From the NCBI GenBank assembly GCA_965220835.1, contig OZ244842.1:2604001-2668000 (forward strand): DNA of 64,000 bases, read 5' to 3'. The stretch is from Azophilus sp965220835 (GTDB lineage Bacteria; Pseudomonadota; Gammaproteobacteria; Pseudomonadales; Azotimanducaceae). The notes beneath the pieces are model-generated. The model saw only the letters and a list, made by a program, of their open reading frames with translations. It was not told where the DNA came from and searched no databases. Numbering within the stretch: the stretch's first letter is position 1; every line of letters starts with the position of its first letter. Shown piece by piece: positions 34,496 through 42,824 of the stretch. Both the position numbers and the translations under genes were made by a program.

Positions 34496-35728
34496 TCAGA
34501 GATTGTCCGCAAGCCATTTCCTCAATCGGCTCATTCGCCCGCGGCCGCCGCCTTGGCCAGCGCCCGAAGCGCTGTGCCGTTGCTCCTTGCCGTAGAGCAT
34601 CAAGCCGACGCCGGTGGCATGCACCGGGTTGCGCACGATGTCCTTGAGGCCCGAGACCGCCTTCGGCTTCCCAAGGCTGACCGGCATGTGGAAGATCTCC
34701 TCGGCAAGTTCGATCACGCCCTCCATCTTCGAAGCACCGCCGGTGAGCACGACACCCGCGGCAATCAGCTCCTCGAAGCCGCTGCGGCGCAGCTCCGCTT
34801 GGATGAGGCCGAACAGTTCGTCGTAGCGCGGCTCCACCACATCGGCCAAGGTCTGCTGGGACAGCTCGCGAGGCGGCCGGTCGCCGGCGCCAGGCACTTC
34901 AATCATTTGGTCGGCCCGGGCGAGCTGGGACAGTGCGCGTCCATAGCGAATCTTGATTTCCTCGGCATTGGGGGTGGGCGTGCGCAGGGCCATGGCGATG
35001 TCGTTGGTCACTTGGTCGCCGGCAATGGGGATGACGGCCGTGTGGCGAATGGCGCCACCGGTGAACACGGCGATGTCCGAGGTGCCGCCGCCGATGTCCA
35101 CCAGGCAAACGCCGAGCTGGCGTTCATCGTCCGAGAGCACCGAGTAGCTCGACGCCAACTGCTCCAAGATGATGCCGTTGACTTTCAAGCCACACCGCTC
35201 AATGCACTTCTCGATGTTCTGCAGCGCGTTGGCCGCGCAACTGACCAAGTGCACTTTGGCTTCGAGGCGCACGCCGGACATGCCCAACGGGTCGCTCACG
35301 CCGTCCTGATGATCGATGATGTACTCTTGGGGCAGGACATGGAGCATCTTCTGGTCGGTCGGAATGGCCATCGCCTCAGCGGCATCGATGACGCGCTCCA
35401 CGTCGTGGGCCAGCACTTCCCGGTCCGGCACGGCGACGACGCCGTGGGAATTGGTGCTTTTGACGTGGCTGCCGGCGATGCCCGCGTACACCGATTCGAT
35501 GTTGCAGCCGGCCATCAGCTCGGCTTCCTCCACGGCGCGCTGAATGGCGTGCACGGTGGACTCGATGTTCACCACCACGCCCTTGCGCAGCCCCCGGGAG
35601 GCTTGGGTGCCGATGCCCTTGATTTCCAACTCGTTGTCCGCCGTCACCTCGCCGACGATGGCGGCCACCTTGCTGGTGCCGATGTCCAGCCCCACGATCA
35701 TCTGTCCCGCTTCGCTTTCCGTTGTCAC
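34496..35728 (-). CDS. ftsA: Cell-division actin-like protein FtsA
   Basis: A 410-residue actin-fold ATPase that anchors FtsZ to the membrane. Phosphate-1 loop GLDIGTSKVAA near residue 12, phosphate-2 VDIGGGTSDIAVF near 210, adenosine motif LTGGASKMEG near 340, and the C-terminal amphipathic membrane helix SRLRKWLADNL. GTG 35728 with GAGGGC upstream is the likely start, 10 bp after the ftsQ stop; upstream alternatives overlap ftsQ. Standard ftsQ-ftsA-ftsZ order. Confidence 0.95.
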   Translation of the reverse strand: MTTESEAGQMIVGLDIGTSKVAAIVGEVTADNELEIKGIGTQASRGLRKGVVVNIESTVHAIQRAVEEAELMAGCNIESVYAGIAGSHVKSTNSHGVVAVPDREVLAHDVERVIDAAEAMAIPTDQKMLHVLPQEYIIDHQDGVSDPLGMSGVRLEAKVHLVSCAANALQNIEKCIERCGLKVNGIILEQLASSYSVLSDDERQLGVCLVDIGGGTSDIAVFTGGAIRHTAVIPIAGDQVTNDIAMALRTPTPNAEEIKIRYGRALSQLARADQMIEVPGAGDRPPRELSQQTLADVVEPRYDELFGLIQAELRRSGFEELIAAGVVLTGGASKMEGVIELAEEIFHMPVSLGKPKAVSGLKDIVRNPVHATGVGLMLYGKEQRHSASGAGQGGGRGRMSRLRKWLADNL

Positions 35729-35738
35729 TTGGCCGCCC

Positions 35739-36434
35739 TCATCCTGATCTCGCCGCCAGCATTTCCGGTTCTTCAAAGCGCGCCGCAGCGCCGTTGGCGT
35801 AGCGCAGGTCCAAGTAACGCACAGGCTGCGCGTTCACTTGGGCGAGGTGACGGTGGACTCGCATGAATCGCGCCATGCGGCTGCGCAGGGAATCGGCGCC
35901 AAGGTGGGCGCGCACGCCGTTGGCCAGCTCCAGCCGCCACTCGCCCAGCGCATTCTCCGCCAACGAACGGATCTCAAGGCCGTCCTGGGCAGCGATGTCC
36001 TGCAGGTATCGATAGACCTCCAGCGCCTTTTGCGGGCTGGTCACTTCGCATTCGAGCAAGGGCAAGCTCGCCGCCCGATCAACGCTGCTGATCAGCTCGC
36101 CACCCGCCGTCAGGTAACCCTCGCTGCCCCACTTGGCCACCACCAACTGGCGCTCAATGCGGATCGATATGGTGTCTGGCCAGATCCTGCGCACGTGCAC
36201 CAACCGCGGCCAAGACAGCGCCATGAGATGTTCACGCAAAGCGCCGAGATCGGTTGACAGCAATCGCTGCGGCTTCAGTTCGCTGAGCCGCCGTTGCACT
36301 TCCGCCGCTTCGGCAGGCGCCAAGGAGCCGATCACTTCGACGTTGCGCACCGGCCGGTCGAGGGACTCGTAGATCCACGCCGCCACTGCCGCGAACCCCA
36401 GCAGAGCGACAATTGCGCCGATCCTACCCAACAT
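35739..36434 (-). CDS. ftsQ: Cell-division protein FtsQ
   Basis: A 231-residue bitopic inner-membrane protein, shorter than E. coli FtsQ (276). One transmembrane helix near residues 3-22 (IGAIVALLGFAAVAAWIYESL), then a POTRA domain (PVRNVEVIGSLAPAEAAEVQRRL, RRIWPDTISIRIERQLVVAKWG) and the beta domain ending LDLRYANGAAARF. It scaffolds FtsL/FtsB. ATG 36434 gives the normal start and overlaps murC by 11 bp; murB and ddl, which separate these genes in many relatives, are absent. Confidence 0.92.
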   Translation of the reverse strand: MLGRIGAIVALLGFAAVAAWIYESLDRPVRNVEVIGSLAPAEAAEVQRRLSELKPQRLLSTDLGALREHLMALSWPRLVHVRRIWPDTISIRIERQLVVAKWGSEGYLTAGGELISSVDRAASLPLLECEVTSPQKALEVYRYLQDIAAQDGLEIRSLAENALGEWRLELANGVRAHLGADSLRSRMARFMRVHRHLAQVNAQPVRYLDLRYANGAAARFEEPEMLAARSG

Positions 36435-37860
36435 GTCCGCCCCGCAGCAGGTTGGACACTTCGCTGACGTTGCCCGCGCCCTGCACCAGCACGACATCGC
36501 CGTCTCGGGCGATGCGTGACAGCAACGCCAAGGCTTCGTTCGGGTCGATGGCAAAGACCGGCGGCGTGCCGCCGCGGCTGCGGATGCCTTGGCACAGGGC
36601 GTGGCCATCGGCGCCTGGGATGGGCGACTCGCCAGCCGCATAGACGTCGAGCAGGATCAACTGGTCCACACCCGCAAGCACCCGCACGAACTGATCGAAT
36701 TGGTCTCGGGTCCGGCTGTAACGATGGGGCTGGTAAGCCATCACGAAACGGCGGCCCGGCCACACCGTGCGGGCCGTGCGCAGCACCGAGTCAATTTCCG
36801 TGGGGTGGTGGCCGTAGTCATCCACCAAGGTGACCGTGGCCCCGCCGATTTCTATGTCATCAAAGATCTGAAAGCGGCGGCCGACGCCGGCAAACTCGGC
36901 CAAGCCTTCGCCGATGGCCGCATCGGCCACGCCCTCATGGGTGGCCACGGCAATGGCCGCCAAGGCGTTGCGCACATTGTGCTCACCGGGCGCCGCCAAG
37001 CTGATGTCCAAGGGCGGGCGCCCGTCCGGCCGGTGCGCCCGAAAGCGCCAAGTGCGGCCGTTGGCCACCATCCCGCTGACCCGGTAGTCCGCGTCCGGCG
37101 CAAAACCGTAGGTCAACATGGGCCGCGACACCTTGGGCAGCAGGTTGCGCAGCACCGGGTCATCGATGCACAGGAACACGGTGCCGTAGAAGGGCAGGCG
37201 GTGGATGAACTCGAGGAAGGTTGCGCACAGGCGCTCGAAGTCGTGGCCGTAGGTCGCCATGTGGTCTTCATCGATGTTGGTGATCACGGCCAGCATGGGC
37301 TGCAAGTGCAGAAAGGAGGCGTCGGACTCGTCGGCTTCCACGATGATGAAGCGGCTGGCCCCCAAACGGGCGTTGACGCCCGCGCTTTCCAGCAGCCCGC
37401 CGATGACGAACGTTGGATCCAGCCCGGCCGCCTGGTAGATGGCAGTCAGCAGGCTGGTGGTGGTGGTCTTGCCGTGGGTTCCCGCGATCGCAATGCCGTG
37501 GCGGTAGCGCATCAGTTCGCCCAGCATTTCCGCTCGGGCCACCACCGGTATGCGCCGCTCATGGGCGCTGGCGATCTCCGGATTGGACTCATCGACGGCG
37601 CTGGACCGCACCACCACATCGGCGCCGGCCACCTGCTCGGCGACATGGCCCTCATAGACCGTTGCACCCAGCGCGGCCAGCCGCTCGGTCGCCGCTGACG
37701 GGTGCAGGTCCGAGCCGGACACCGCATAGCCGAGATTGCTCATCACTTCGGCGATGCCCGACATGCCAGCGCCGCCGATGCCGACGAAATGGACGCGGCG
37801 CACGCGTCCCATCCCTGGGACTTCCCCATCCGCCACTGGCTGGCCGTTCCTGCCGCTCAT
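36424..37860 (-). CDS. murC: UDP-N-acetylmuramate--L-alanine ligase
   Basis: A 478-residue cytoplasmic Mur ligase adding L-Ala to UDP-MurNAc. N-terminal UDP-binding VHFVGIGGAGMSGIAEV near residue 22, ATP loop AGTHGKTTTT near 118, EADESDASFL and the central NIDEDH, plus the C-terminal DDYGHHPTEI and YQPHRYSRT motifs. The ATG at 37860 overlaps the ftsW stop as ATGA, so murG, normally between ftsW and murC, is cleanly missing. Confidence 0.96.
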   Translation of the reverse strand: MSGRNGQPVADGEVPGMGRVRRVHFVGIGGAGMSGIAEVMSNLGYAVSGSDLHPSAATERLAALGATVYEGHVAEQVAGADVVVRSSAVDESNPEIASAHERRIPVVARAEMLGELMRYRHGIAIAGTHGKTTTTSLLTAIYQAAGLDPTFVIGGLLESAGVNARLGASRFIIVEADESDASFLHLQPMLAVITNIDEDHMATYGHDFERLCATFLEFIHRLPFYGTVFLCIDDPVLRNLLPKVSRPMLTYGFAPDADYRVSGMVANGRTWRFRAHRPDGRPPLDISLAAPGEHNVRNALAAIAVATHEGVADAAIGEGLAEFAGVGRRFQIFDDIEIGGATVTLVDDYGHHPTEIDSVLRTARTVWPGRRFVMAYQPHRYSRTRDQFDQFVRVLAGVDQLILLDVYAAGESPIPGADGHALCQGIRSRGGTPPVFAIDPNEALALLSRIARDGDVVLVQGAGNVSEVSNLLRGGHVG

Positions 37861-38936
37861 CAGGAGTCCCGCTCCAACTGCGCCCGGCCGACTAAGCCGA
37901 CCAGCGCCGCGCACACGATGAGGCTGTTGCCGCCGTAGCTTATGAAGGGCATGGTCAGCCCCTTGGTGGGCAGGCTGCCGGTGGCCACGCCAACGTTGAT
38001 CAGCGTCTGCACGCCCAACAGCAGCGCCACGCCGTAACAGAGGTAGCCGGCGAATTTGTCGCCACTGCCGATGGCCTTTCGGGCGGTGTGCAGGATGCGC
38101 AGGACGATCAGCCCCAACAACCCCATGAGCGCCAAGGCACCAACCAAACCGAGCTCTTCCGCAACCACGGCGAATATGAAATCGTGGTGGGCCTCGGGCA
38201 GGTACCAAAGCTTCTGGATGCCCTCGCCAAGGCCCAAGCCGAACACTTCGCCCCGGCCGAAGGCGATCAGCGAGTGGGTCAGTTGATAGCCGCTGTCAAA
38301 GGCCGACGCCCAAGGGTCGCTGAAGCTGACCAGCCGCTCCACCCGGTAGGGCTCCATCCAGATCAGCGCCGCCAACCCCGCCGCGCCAGCCAGCGCCAAC
38401 AGGACGAAGTAACGCAGCCGCAGCCCCCCCAGGAAAAGCATGGCGCCGAGCACGGCGCTCAGCACCACGACGTTGCCAAAGTCCCGCTGCAGGATCAGCA
38501 GCGCCACCAAGGCCGCGAACCAGGTCAGCGGCAGCAGGGCCGGCCTTGGCGATTGGCGCAGGGCCTCGTCTTGGCGGGCCAGAAACCCAGCCCAATACAC
38601 AATCATGGCGGCCTTGGCGATTTCCGCCGGCTGCAGGGTGAAGCTGCCGAAGTCGATCCAGCGCCGAGCGCCCTTGATCTCCTCAGTGACGCCGGGAACC
38701 AGAACCAGGGCGCAGAGCGTCAACGCGCCGAGCAGGGCCATCTGATAGGTGTGGTTCCAGACCTTGAGGGGCACGCACAACATCAGCAGAAAGGCGATCA
38801 GCCCCAAGGCCAAATAAATGCCGTGCCGGGCCAGAAATGGCATCTCCATGGCCACTGAAGCAGAGGCCACCATGACCAAGCCAAAGCCAAGCACCAGGCC
38901 CCAGGAGACCATGAGCGGCGCATCAAGGCGAATCAT
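37860..38936 (-). CDS. ftsW: Peptidoglycan glycosyltransferase FtsW (SEDS family)
   Basis: A 358-residue SEDS membrane protein with about ten transmembrane segments. It polymerises septal glycan from lipid II together with FtsI. Family signatures: RRWIDFGSFTLQPAEIAK near 110, GYQLTHSLIAFGRGEVFGLGLG near 225 and the C-terminal LPTKGLTMPFISYGGNSL with the essential loop. ATG 38936 overlaps the murD stop by 4 bp; longer upstream starts overlap murD and lack similarity. Confidence 0.95.
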   Translation of the reverse strand: MIRLDAPLMVSWGLVLGFGLVMVASASVAMEMPFLARHGIYLALGLIAFLLMLCVPLKVWNHTYQMALLGALTLCALVLVPGVTEEIKGARRWIDFGSFTLQPAEIAKAAMIVYWAGFLARQDEALRQSPRPALLPLTWFAALVALLILQRDFGNVVVLSAVLGAMLFLGGLRLRYFVLLALAGAAGLAALIWMEPYRVERLVSFSDPWASAFDSGYQLTHSLIAFGRGEVFGLGLGEGIQKLWYLPEAHHDFIFAVVAEELGLVGALALMGLLGLIVLRILHTARKAIGSGDKFAGYLCYGVALLLGVQTLINVGVATGSLPTKGLTMPFISYGGNSLIVCAALVGLVGRAQLERDS

Positions 38937-40264
38937 GACCCAAGCTCCTTGACCAACGCGCGAAACGCATCCCCCCGGGCGCGGAAGTCGCTGAATTGAT
39001 CGAAGCTGGCGCAGGCAGGGGAAAGCAGCACCGTGTCCCCCGGACGGGCGCACTTGGCGGCTTGGCGCACAGCTTGGGCCAAGCGGCGGGGTGGACCGCC
39101 CCGCGGGTCAAGGCCTGCCGCCGCGGCAATCGCCGGCCCGTCCTGGCCGATGGGGATCAGGCTATGGGCACGTGCGGAGATGGCTCGGCCCAAGGCCGCA
39201 AAGTCAGCGCCCTTGCCGTCGCCGCCAGCAATCAGCACGATGCGGCCGGGCTGTCCCGATAAACTGCTCAACGCTGCCAGGGTGGCGCCAGGGTTGGTCG
39301 CCTTGGAGTCATTGATGTAAGTGACGCCATCGACCACGCCCACCAATTCGCAACGGTGGGGCAGACCTCGATAACCGAGGACGGATGCGCCGAGGGCCGC
39401 CAGCCCACCTTCGTTTTCGCTGCCGTTGATCAAGGCCATCACCGCCAGCGCGTTGCATTGGTTGTGGCCACCAGCCAGCGGCAGCCTACCGGCTTCCACC
39501 ACACCCTCCATGCCCTTGGCCAGCCAGCGCTTGCCGCCCAAGGTGCGAACGCCCCAGTGGCCGGGCTCGGGCGGGTCGGCGCCAAAGGTGACTGTGCTGC
39601 CTCCAACACCGGGGTCCGGCTGGCTCAAGGGGTCATCCCGATTAACGACCAGCCGCTCCGCTTGGCGGTAGATGCGGCGCTTGGCAGCCGCGTAGACCGC
39701 CAAGCTGTCATGGTGATCCAAGTGATCGGCACTGACGTTGAGAACGGTGGCCGCCCGATAGGGATAGGTTTGCATGCGCTCCAGTTGGAAGCTGGACAGC
39801 TCCAGCACATAGCAGTCCCGATCGGCGCCGATGATGTCCAGCGCGGCTTCGCCCAGGTTGCCGCCCACCCCGGGGCGGTGGTTGAGTTTTGCCAGCGCGT
39901 GCCCCACCCAAGCGGTCACCGTGCTCTTGCCGTTGGTGCCGGTGATCGCGTAGATGGGTTCGTCCACCGCCCGACAAAACAGGTCGATGTCGCTCAACAC
40001 GGGCAGGCCTGACGCCAGGATGCGCCTGCCCAGGGGGCTCTGCAGCTTCAAGCCGGGGCTCAGGATCACCCGGTCGAAAGGCGCGAAGTCGATGTCGCAA
40101 GCGCCCAACCGATAGTCGATGTCAGGATGCTGGGCGCGCGCTTCGGCCAGCCCCGGTGGCTGTTCCCGGGTATCGAGCACGGTCAGTTCGTCACGCCCGG
40201 CCAAGTGCTTCACGCAGGAGACGCCGGTCACGCCAAGGCCAACAATTAAGGTCCGCTGCGTCAC
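38933..40264 (-). CDS. murD: UDP-MurNAc-L-alanine--D-glutamate ligase
   Basis: A 443-residue Mur ligase adding D-Glu. N-terminal GLGVTGVSCVKHL near residue 8, ATP loop ITGTNGKSTVTAW near 108, LELSSFQLE near 150 and NVSADHLDHHDS near 173, then YINDSKATNPGATLAAL near 318. GTG 40264 follows a GAGG site three bases after the mraY stop. It sits between mraY and ftsW as usual. Confidence 0.96.
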   Translation of the reverse strand: MTQRTLIVGLGVTGVSCVKHLAGRDELTVLDTREQPPGLAEARAQHPDIDYRLGACDIDFAPFDRVILSPGLKLQSPLGRRILASGLPVLSDIDLFCRAVDEPIYAITGTNGKSTVTAWVGHALAKLNHRPGVGGNLGEAALDIIGADRDCYVLELSSFQLERMQTYPYRAATVLNVSADHLDHHDSLAVYAAAKRRIYRQAERLVVNRDDPLSQPDPGVGGSTVTFGADPPEPGHWGVRTLGGKRWLAKGMEGVVEAGRLPLAGGHNQCNALAVMALINGSENEGGLAALGASVLGYRGLPHRCELVGVVDGVTYINDSKATNPGATLAALSSLSGQPGRIVLIAGGDGKGADFAALGRAISARAHSLIPIGQDGPAIAAAAGLDPRGGPPRRLAQAVRQAAKCARPGDTVLLSPACASFDQFSDFRARGDAFRALVKELGS

Positions 40265-40266
40265 GC

Positions 40267-41349
40267 CTACCTCAGCTTCAACGTGGACAGGCCCACCAGC
40301 ACCAGCACCAGCGTCAGGATCCAAAAGCGCACGATCACGCGCGGCTCCGGCCAACCCTTGAGCTCAAAGTGGTGGTGAATGGGCGCCATGCGGAAGATGC
40401 GCCGCCCGGTGAGACGGAAGGAGGCCACCTGAATGATGACCGAGGCGGTCTCGATCACGAACAGCCCACCCATGACCAGCAGCACGATCTCATGGCGCAC
40501 GATGATGGCCACCACTGCCAAGGCCGCTCCCAGGGCCAAGGCGCCCACATCGCCCATGATCACGTCGGCGGGATAGGCGTTGAACCATAGGAAGCCCAGG
40601 CCAGCGCCGATCAACGCGCCGCAGAACACCGCCAGTTCACCCGCATGGGGGATGTGGGGAATCTGCAAGTAGCTGGAGAACTCCACATGGCCGGCCAAGT
40701 AGGCGATCAGCCCCAAGGCCGCCCCCACCATCACCGTGGGCAGAATCGCCAACCCGTCCAAGCCATCAGTCAGATTGACGGCGTTGCTCATGCCGACGAT
40801 CATGAGGTAGGCCACCACCACGAAGCCCGCGCCCAAGGGAATGGCGACGGACTTGAAGAAGGGCACGATCAAGTCCGTTTCGGCCGGCAGCTCGGCACTG
40901 ACATAAAGGAACAGCGCCGCGGCCAGACCGAACAGCGACTGCCAAGCGTACTTGGTGCGGGCCGCCAAGCCATCGGAGCTCTGGCGCCGAATCTTGAGGT
41001 AGTCATCCACCCAACCAATGCCACCAAAGGCCAAGGTCACCAGCAGCACCGTCCATACGTAACGGTTGCCCAGATCGCCCCACATCAAGGTGGTGAAGAA
41101 AATGACGATCAGGATCAAGGCCCCGCCCATGGTCGGGGTGCCGGCCTTGCTGAAGTGGCTTTCCGGGCCGTCGTGGCGCACCGGCTGGCCGATCTGGTGG
41201 CGGCTGAGGCGGTCGATCACCCAGGGGCCTATGAGCAACGACAGCGACAACGCCGTCACCACGCTAACCATCGTGCGGAAGGTCAAGTACTGAAAGACCG
41301 TGAAGCCGCTGATGAACTGTGAGAGATAGTCGGTGAGCCAAAGCAGCAT
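40267..41349 (-). CDS. mraY: Phospho-MurNAc-pentapeptide transferase (lipid I synthase)
   Basis: A 360-residue polytopic membrane enzyme joining UDP-MurNAc-pentapeptide to undecaprenyl phosphate. Seen: SKAGTPTMGGAL near residue 70, the catalytic DDYLK near 115, NAVNLTDGLDGLA near 190 and the PIHHHFELKGWPE loop near 325. ATG 41349 overlaps the murE stop (ATGA). murF, which lies between murE and mraY in most relatives, is missing with no gap. Confidence 0.97.
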   Translation of the reverse strand: MLLWLTDYLSQFISGFTVFQYLTFRTMVSVVTALSLSLLIGPWVIDRLSRHQIGQPVRHDGPESHFSKAGTPTMGGALILIVIFFTTLMWGDLGNRYVWTVLLVTLAFGGIGWVDDYLKIRRQSSDGLAARTKYAWQSLFGLAAALFLYVSAELPAETDLIVPFFKSVAIPLGAGFVVVAYLMIVGMSNAVNLTDGLDGLAILPTVMVGAALGLIAYLAGHVEFSSYLQIPHIPHAGELAVFCGALIGAGLGFLWFNAYPADVIMGDVGALALGAALAVVAIIVRHEIVLLVMGGLFVIETASVIIQVASFRLTGRRIFRMAPIHHHFELKGWPEPRVIVRFWILTLVLVLVGLSTLKLR

Positions 41350-42824
41350 CAGGCATCCCCTCCCGGCAGGCCCAAGGCCTGGCGCACGGCTTCTCGGTCG
41401 CTGAACGGGTGCCGACGGCCGTCGATCTCCTGATAGTCCTCGTGGCCCTTGCCCGCGACGATGACCAAATCCCCGGGTTCGGCTGCGGCGATGGCCTGCT
41501 CGATGGCCATGCCTCGATCAGCTTCAAGTGCCAGCGGCGACGCATCCTCAACCCCCGCCGCCATGTCGCGTATGATGGCCAGCGGATCCTCGGAGCGCGG
41601 GTTGTCGCTGGTCAGCCACACGCGGTCGGCCAGGCTCGCAGCGACGCGCCCCATCATCGGCCGCTTGCCGGCGTCTCGATCCCCACCGCAGCCCACCACG
41701 CACAGCAGGGCCCCCTCGGCATGGCGCCGGGCCGCCGCGAGCGCCTTGGCCAGCGCATCCGGCGTATGGGCGTAATCCACCACCACGGTGGGACGCCCGG
41801 CCACGCGGAAGAACTCCATGCGCCCCGGCACCGGGGGCAAGGCGCCCGCTGCTTGGCAAACCGCTGGCAACGGCTGTTCGGCAGCCGCCATCACGCCGAT
41901 GGCGGCGGCCAGATTGGCCAAGCCGAAGTCACCGCACACGGGCGCCAAAACCCAAGCGCTGCCCCAAGGCGTGCTGAGCCGAGCCCGCAGACCGTCGGCG
42001 CCATGCTCGACGTCTGCCCAAGCGATGTCCGCATGCGCTGCACCGTAGGTCAGCACGTCCACCTGCGGCGAACTGCGCTTCAGCCCGCGGGCCAGGAGCC
42101 CGTTGGCAATGCCGGCGCCGAACTCGTCGCCGATGTTGATGACCGCACAGCGCAGGGTGGGGAATTCAAACAACCGCCGTTTGGCCGCGCCATAGGCTTC
42201 AAAGTCGGCGTGGTAATCCAGATGGTCCCGCGTGAGATTGGAAAAAACCGCGTAATCGAAGGCCACCGCATCGGCGCGGCCTTGGGCCAAGGCATGGGAG
42301 CTCACCTCCAGCGCCGCCCAGGAGCAGCCGCCGTGACGAAGGCAAGCCAGACGCTTGTGGGTGACGATGGCGCTTTCCGTGGTCAGGCGCGAAGGCGCCA
42401 ACTCGCTTGGCCGTCCCCATCCGATGGTGCCTAGATAGGCCGCGTCCAGGCCCAGCAATCTGGCGAGGCCAGCCACCTGATGGGCGATGGTGGTCTTGCC
42501 GTTGGTACCAGTGACGCCCACGCAAGTCAGCGCACGGCTGGGCGAGCCGTAGAGTTTGTCGGCCAGCGCGCCACGCCGGGCCCGCAGGTTCTTCACCTGC
42601 ACCACGGGCGCGCCTAGGCCCAGCAGCGGGCGTTCCGCAAGCACGCAAGCCGCACCCCGGCCAACCGCCTCAGCCGCGTGGTCGTGGCCATCAAAGGTCG
42701 CGCCCTGAGTGGCGATGAAGGCTTCACCGGGCTGAACCTGCCGGGAGTCTTCGGACAGCCCGGCGATTTCCAAGTCCGGCACGCCAGGCCCATCCATCAG
42801 CTGACGCAGGTTCGCGAGCCTCAT
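41349..42824 (-). CDS. murE: UDP-MurNAc-tripeptide synthetase, meso-DAP type
   Basis: A 491-residue Mur ligase. ATP loop GVTGTNGKTTIAH near residue 108, carbamylated-Lys region and FSNLTRDHLDYH near 200, VVVDYAHTPDALAKAL near 335, and TSDNPRSEDP near 400, the signature that selects meso-diaminopimelate. So the cell should make a DAP-type (Gram-negative) peptidoglycan. Start ATG 42824 overlaps ftsI by 4 bp. Confidence 0.96.
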   Translation of the reverse strand: MRLANLRQLMDGPGVPDLEIAGLSEDSRQVQPGEAFIATQGATFDGHDHAAEAVGRGAACVLAERPLLGLGAPVVQVKNLRARRGALADKLYGSPSRALTCVGVTGTNGKTTIAHQVAGLARLLGLDAAYLGTIGWGRPSELAPSRLTTESAIVTHKRLACLRHGGCSWAALEVSSHALAQGRADAVAFDYAVFSNLTRDHLDYHADFEAYGAAKRRLFEFPTLRCAVINIGDEFGAGIANGLLARGLKRSSPQVDVLTYGAAHADIAWADVEHGADGLRARLSTPWGSAWVLAPVCGDFGLANLAAAIGVMAAAEQPLPAVCQAAGALPPVPGRMEFFRVAGRPTVVVDYAHTPDALAKALAAARRHAEGALLCVVGCGGDRDAGKRPMMGRVAASLADRVWLTSDNPRSEDPLAIIRDMAAGVEDASPLALEADRGMAIEQAIAAAEPGDLVIVAGKGHEDYQEIDGRRHPFSDREAVRQALGLPGGDA

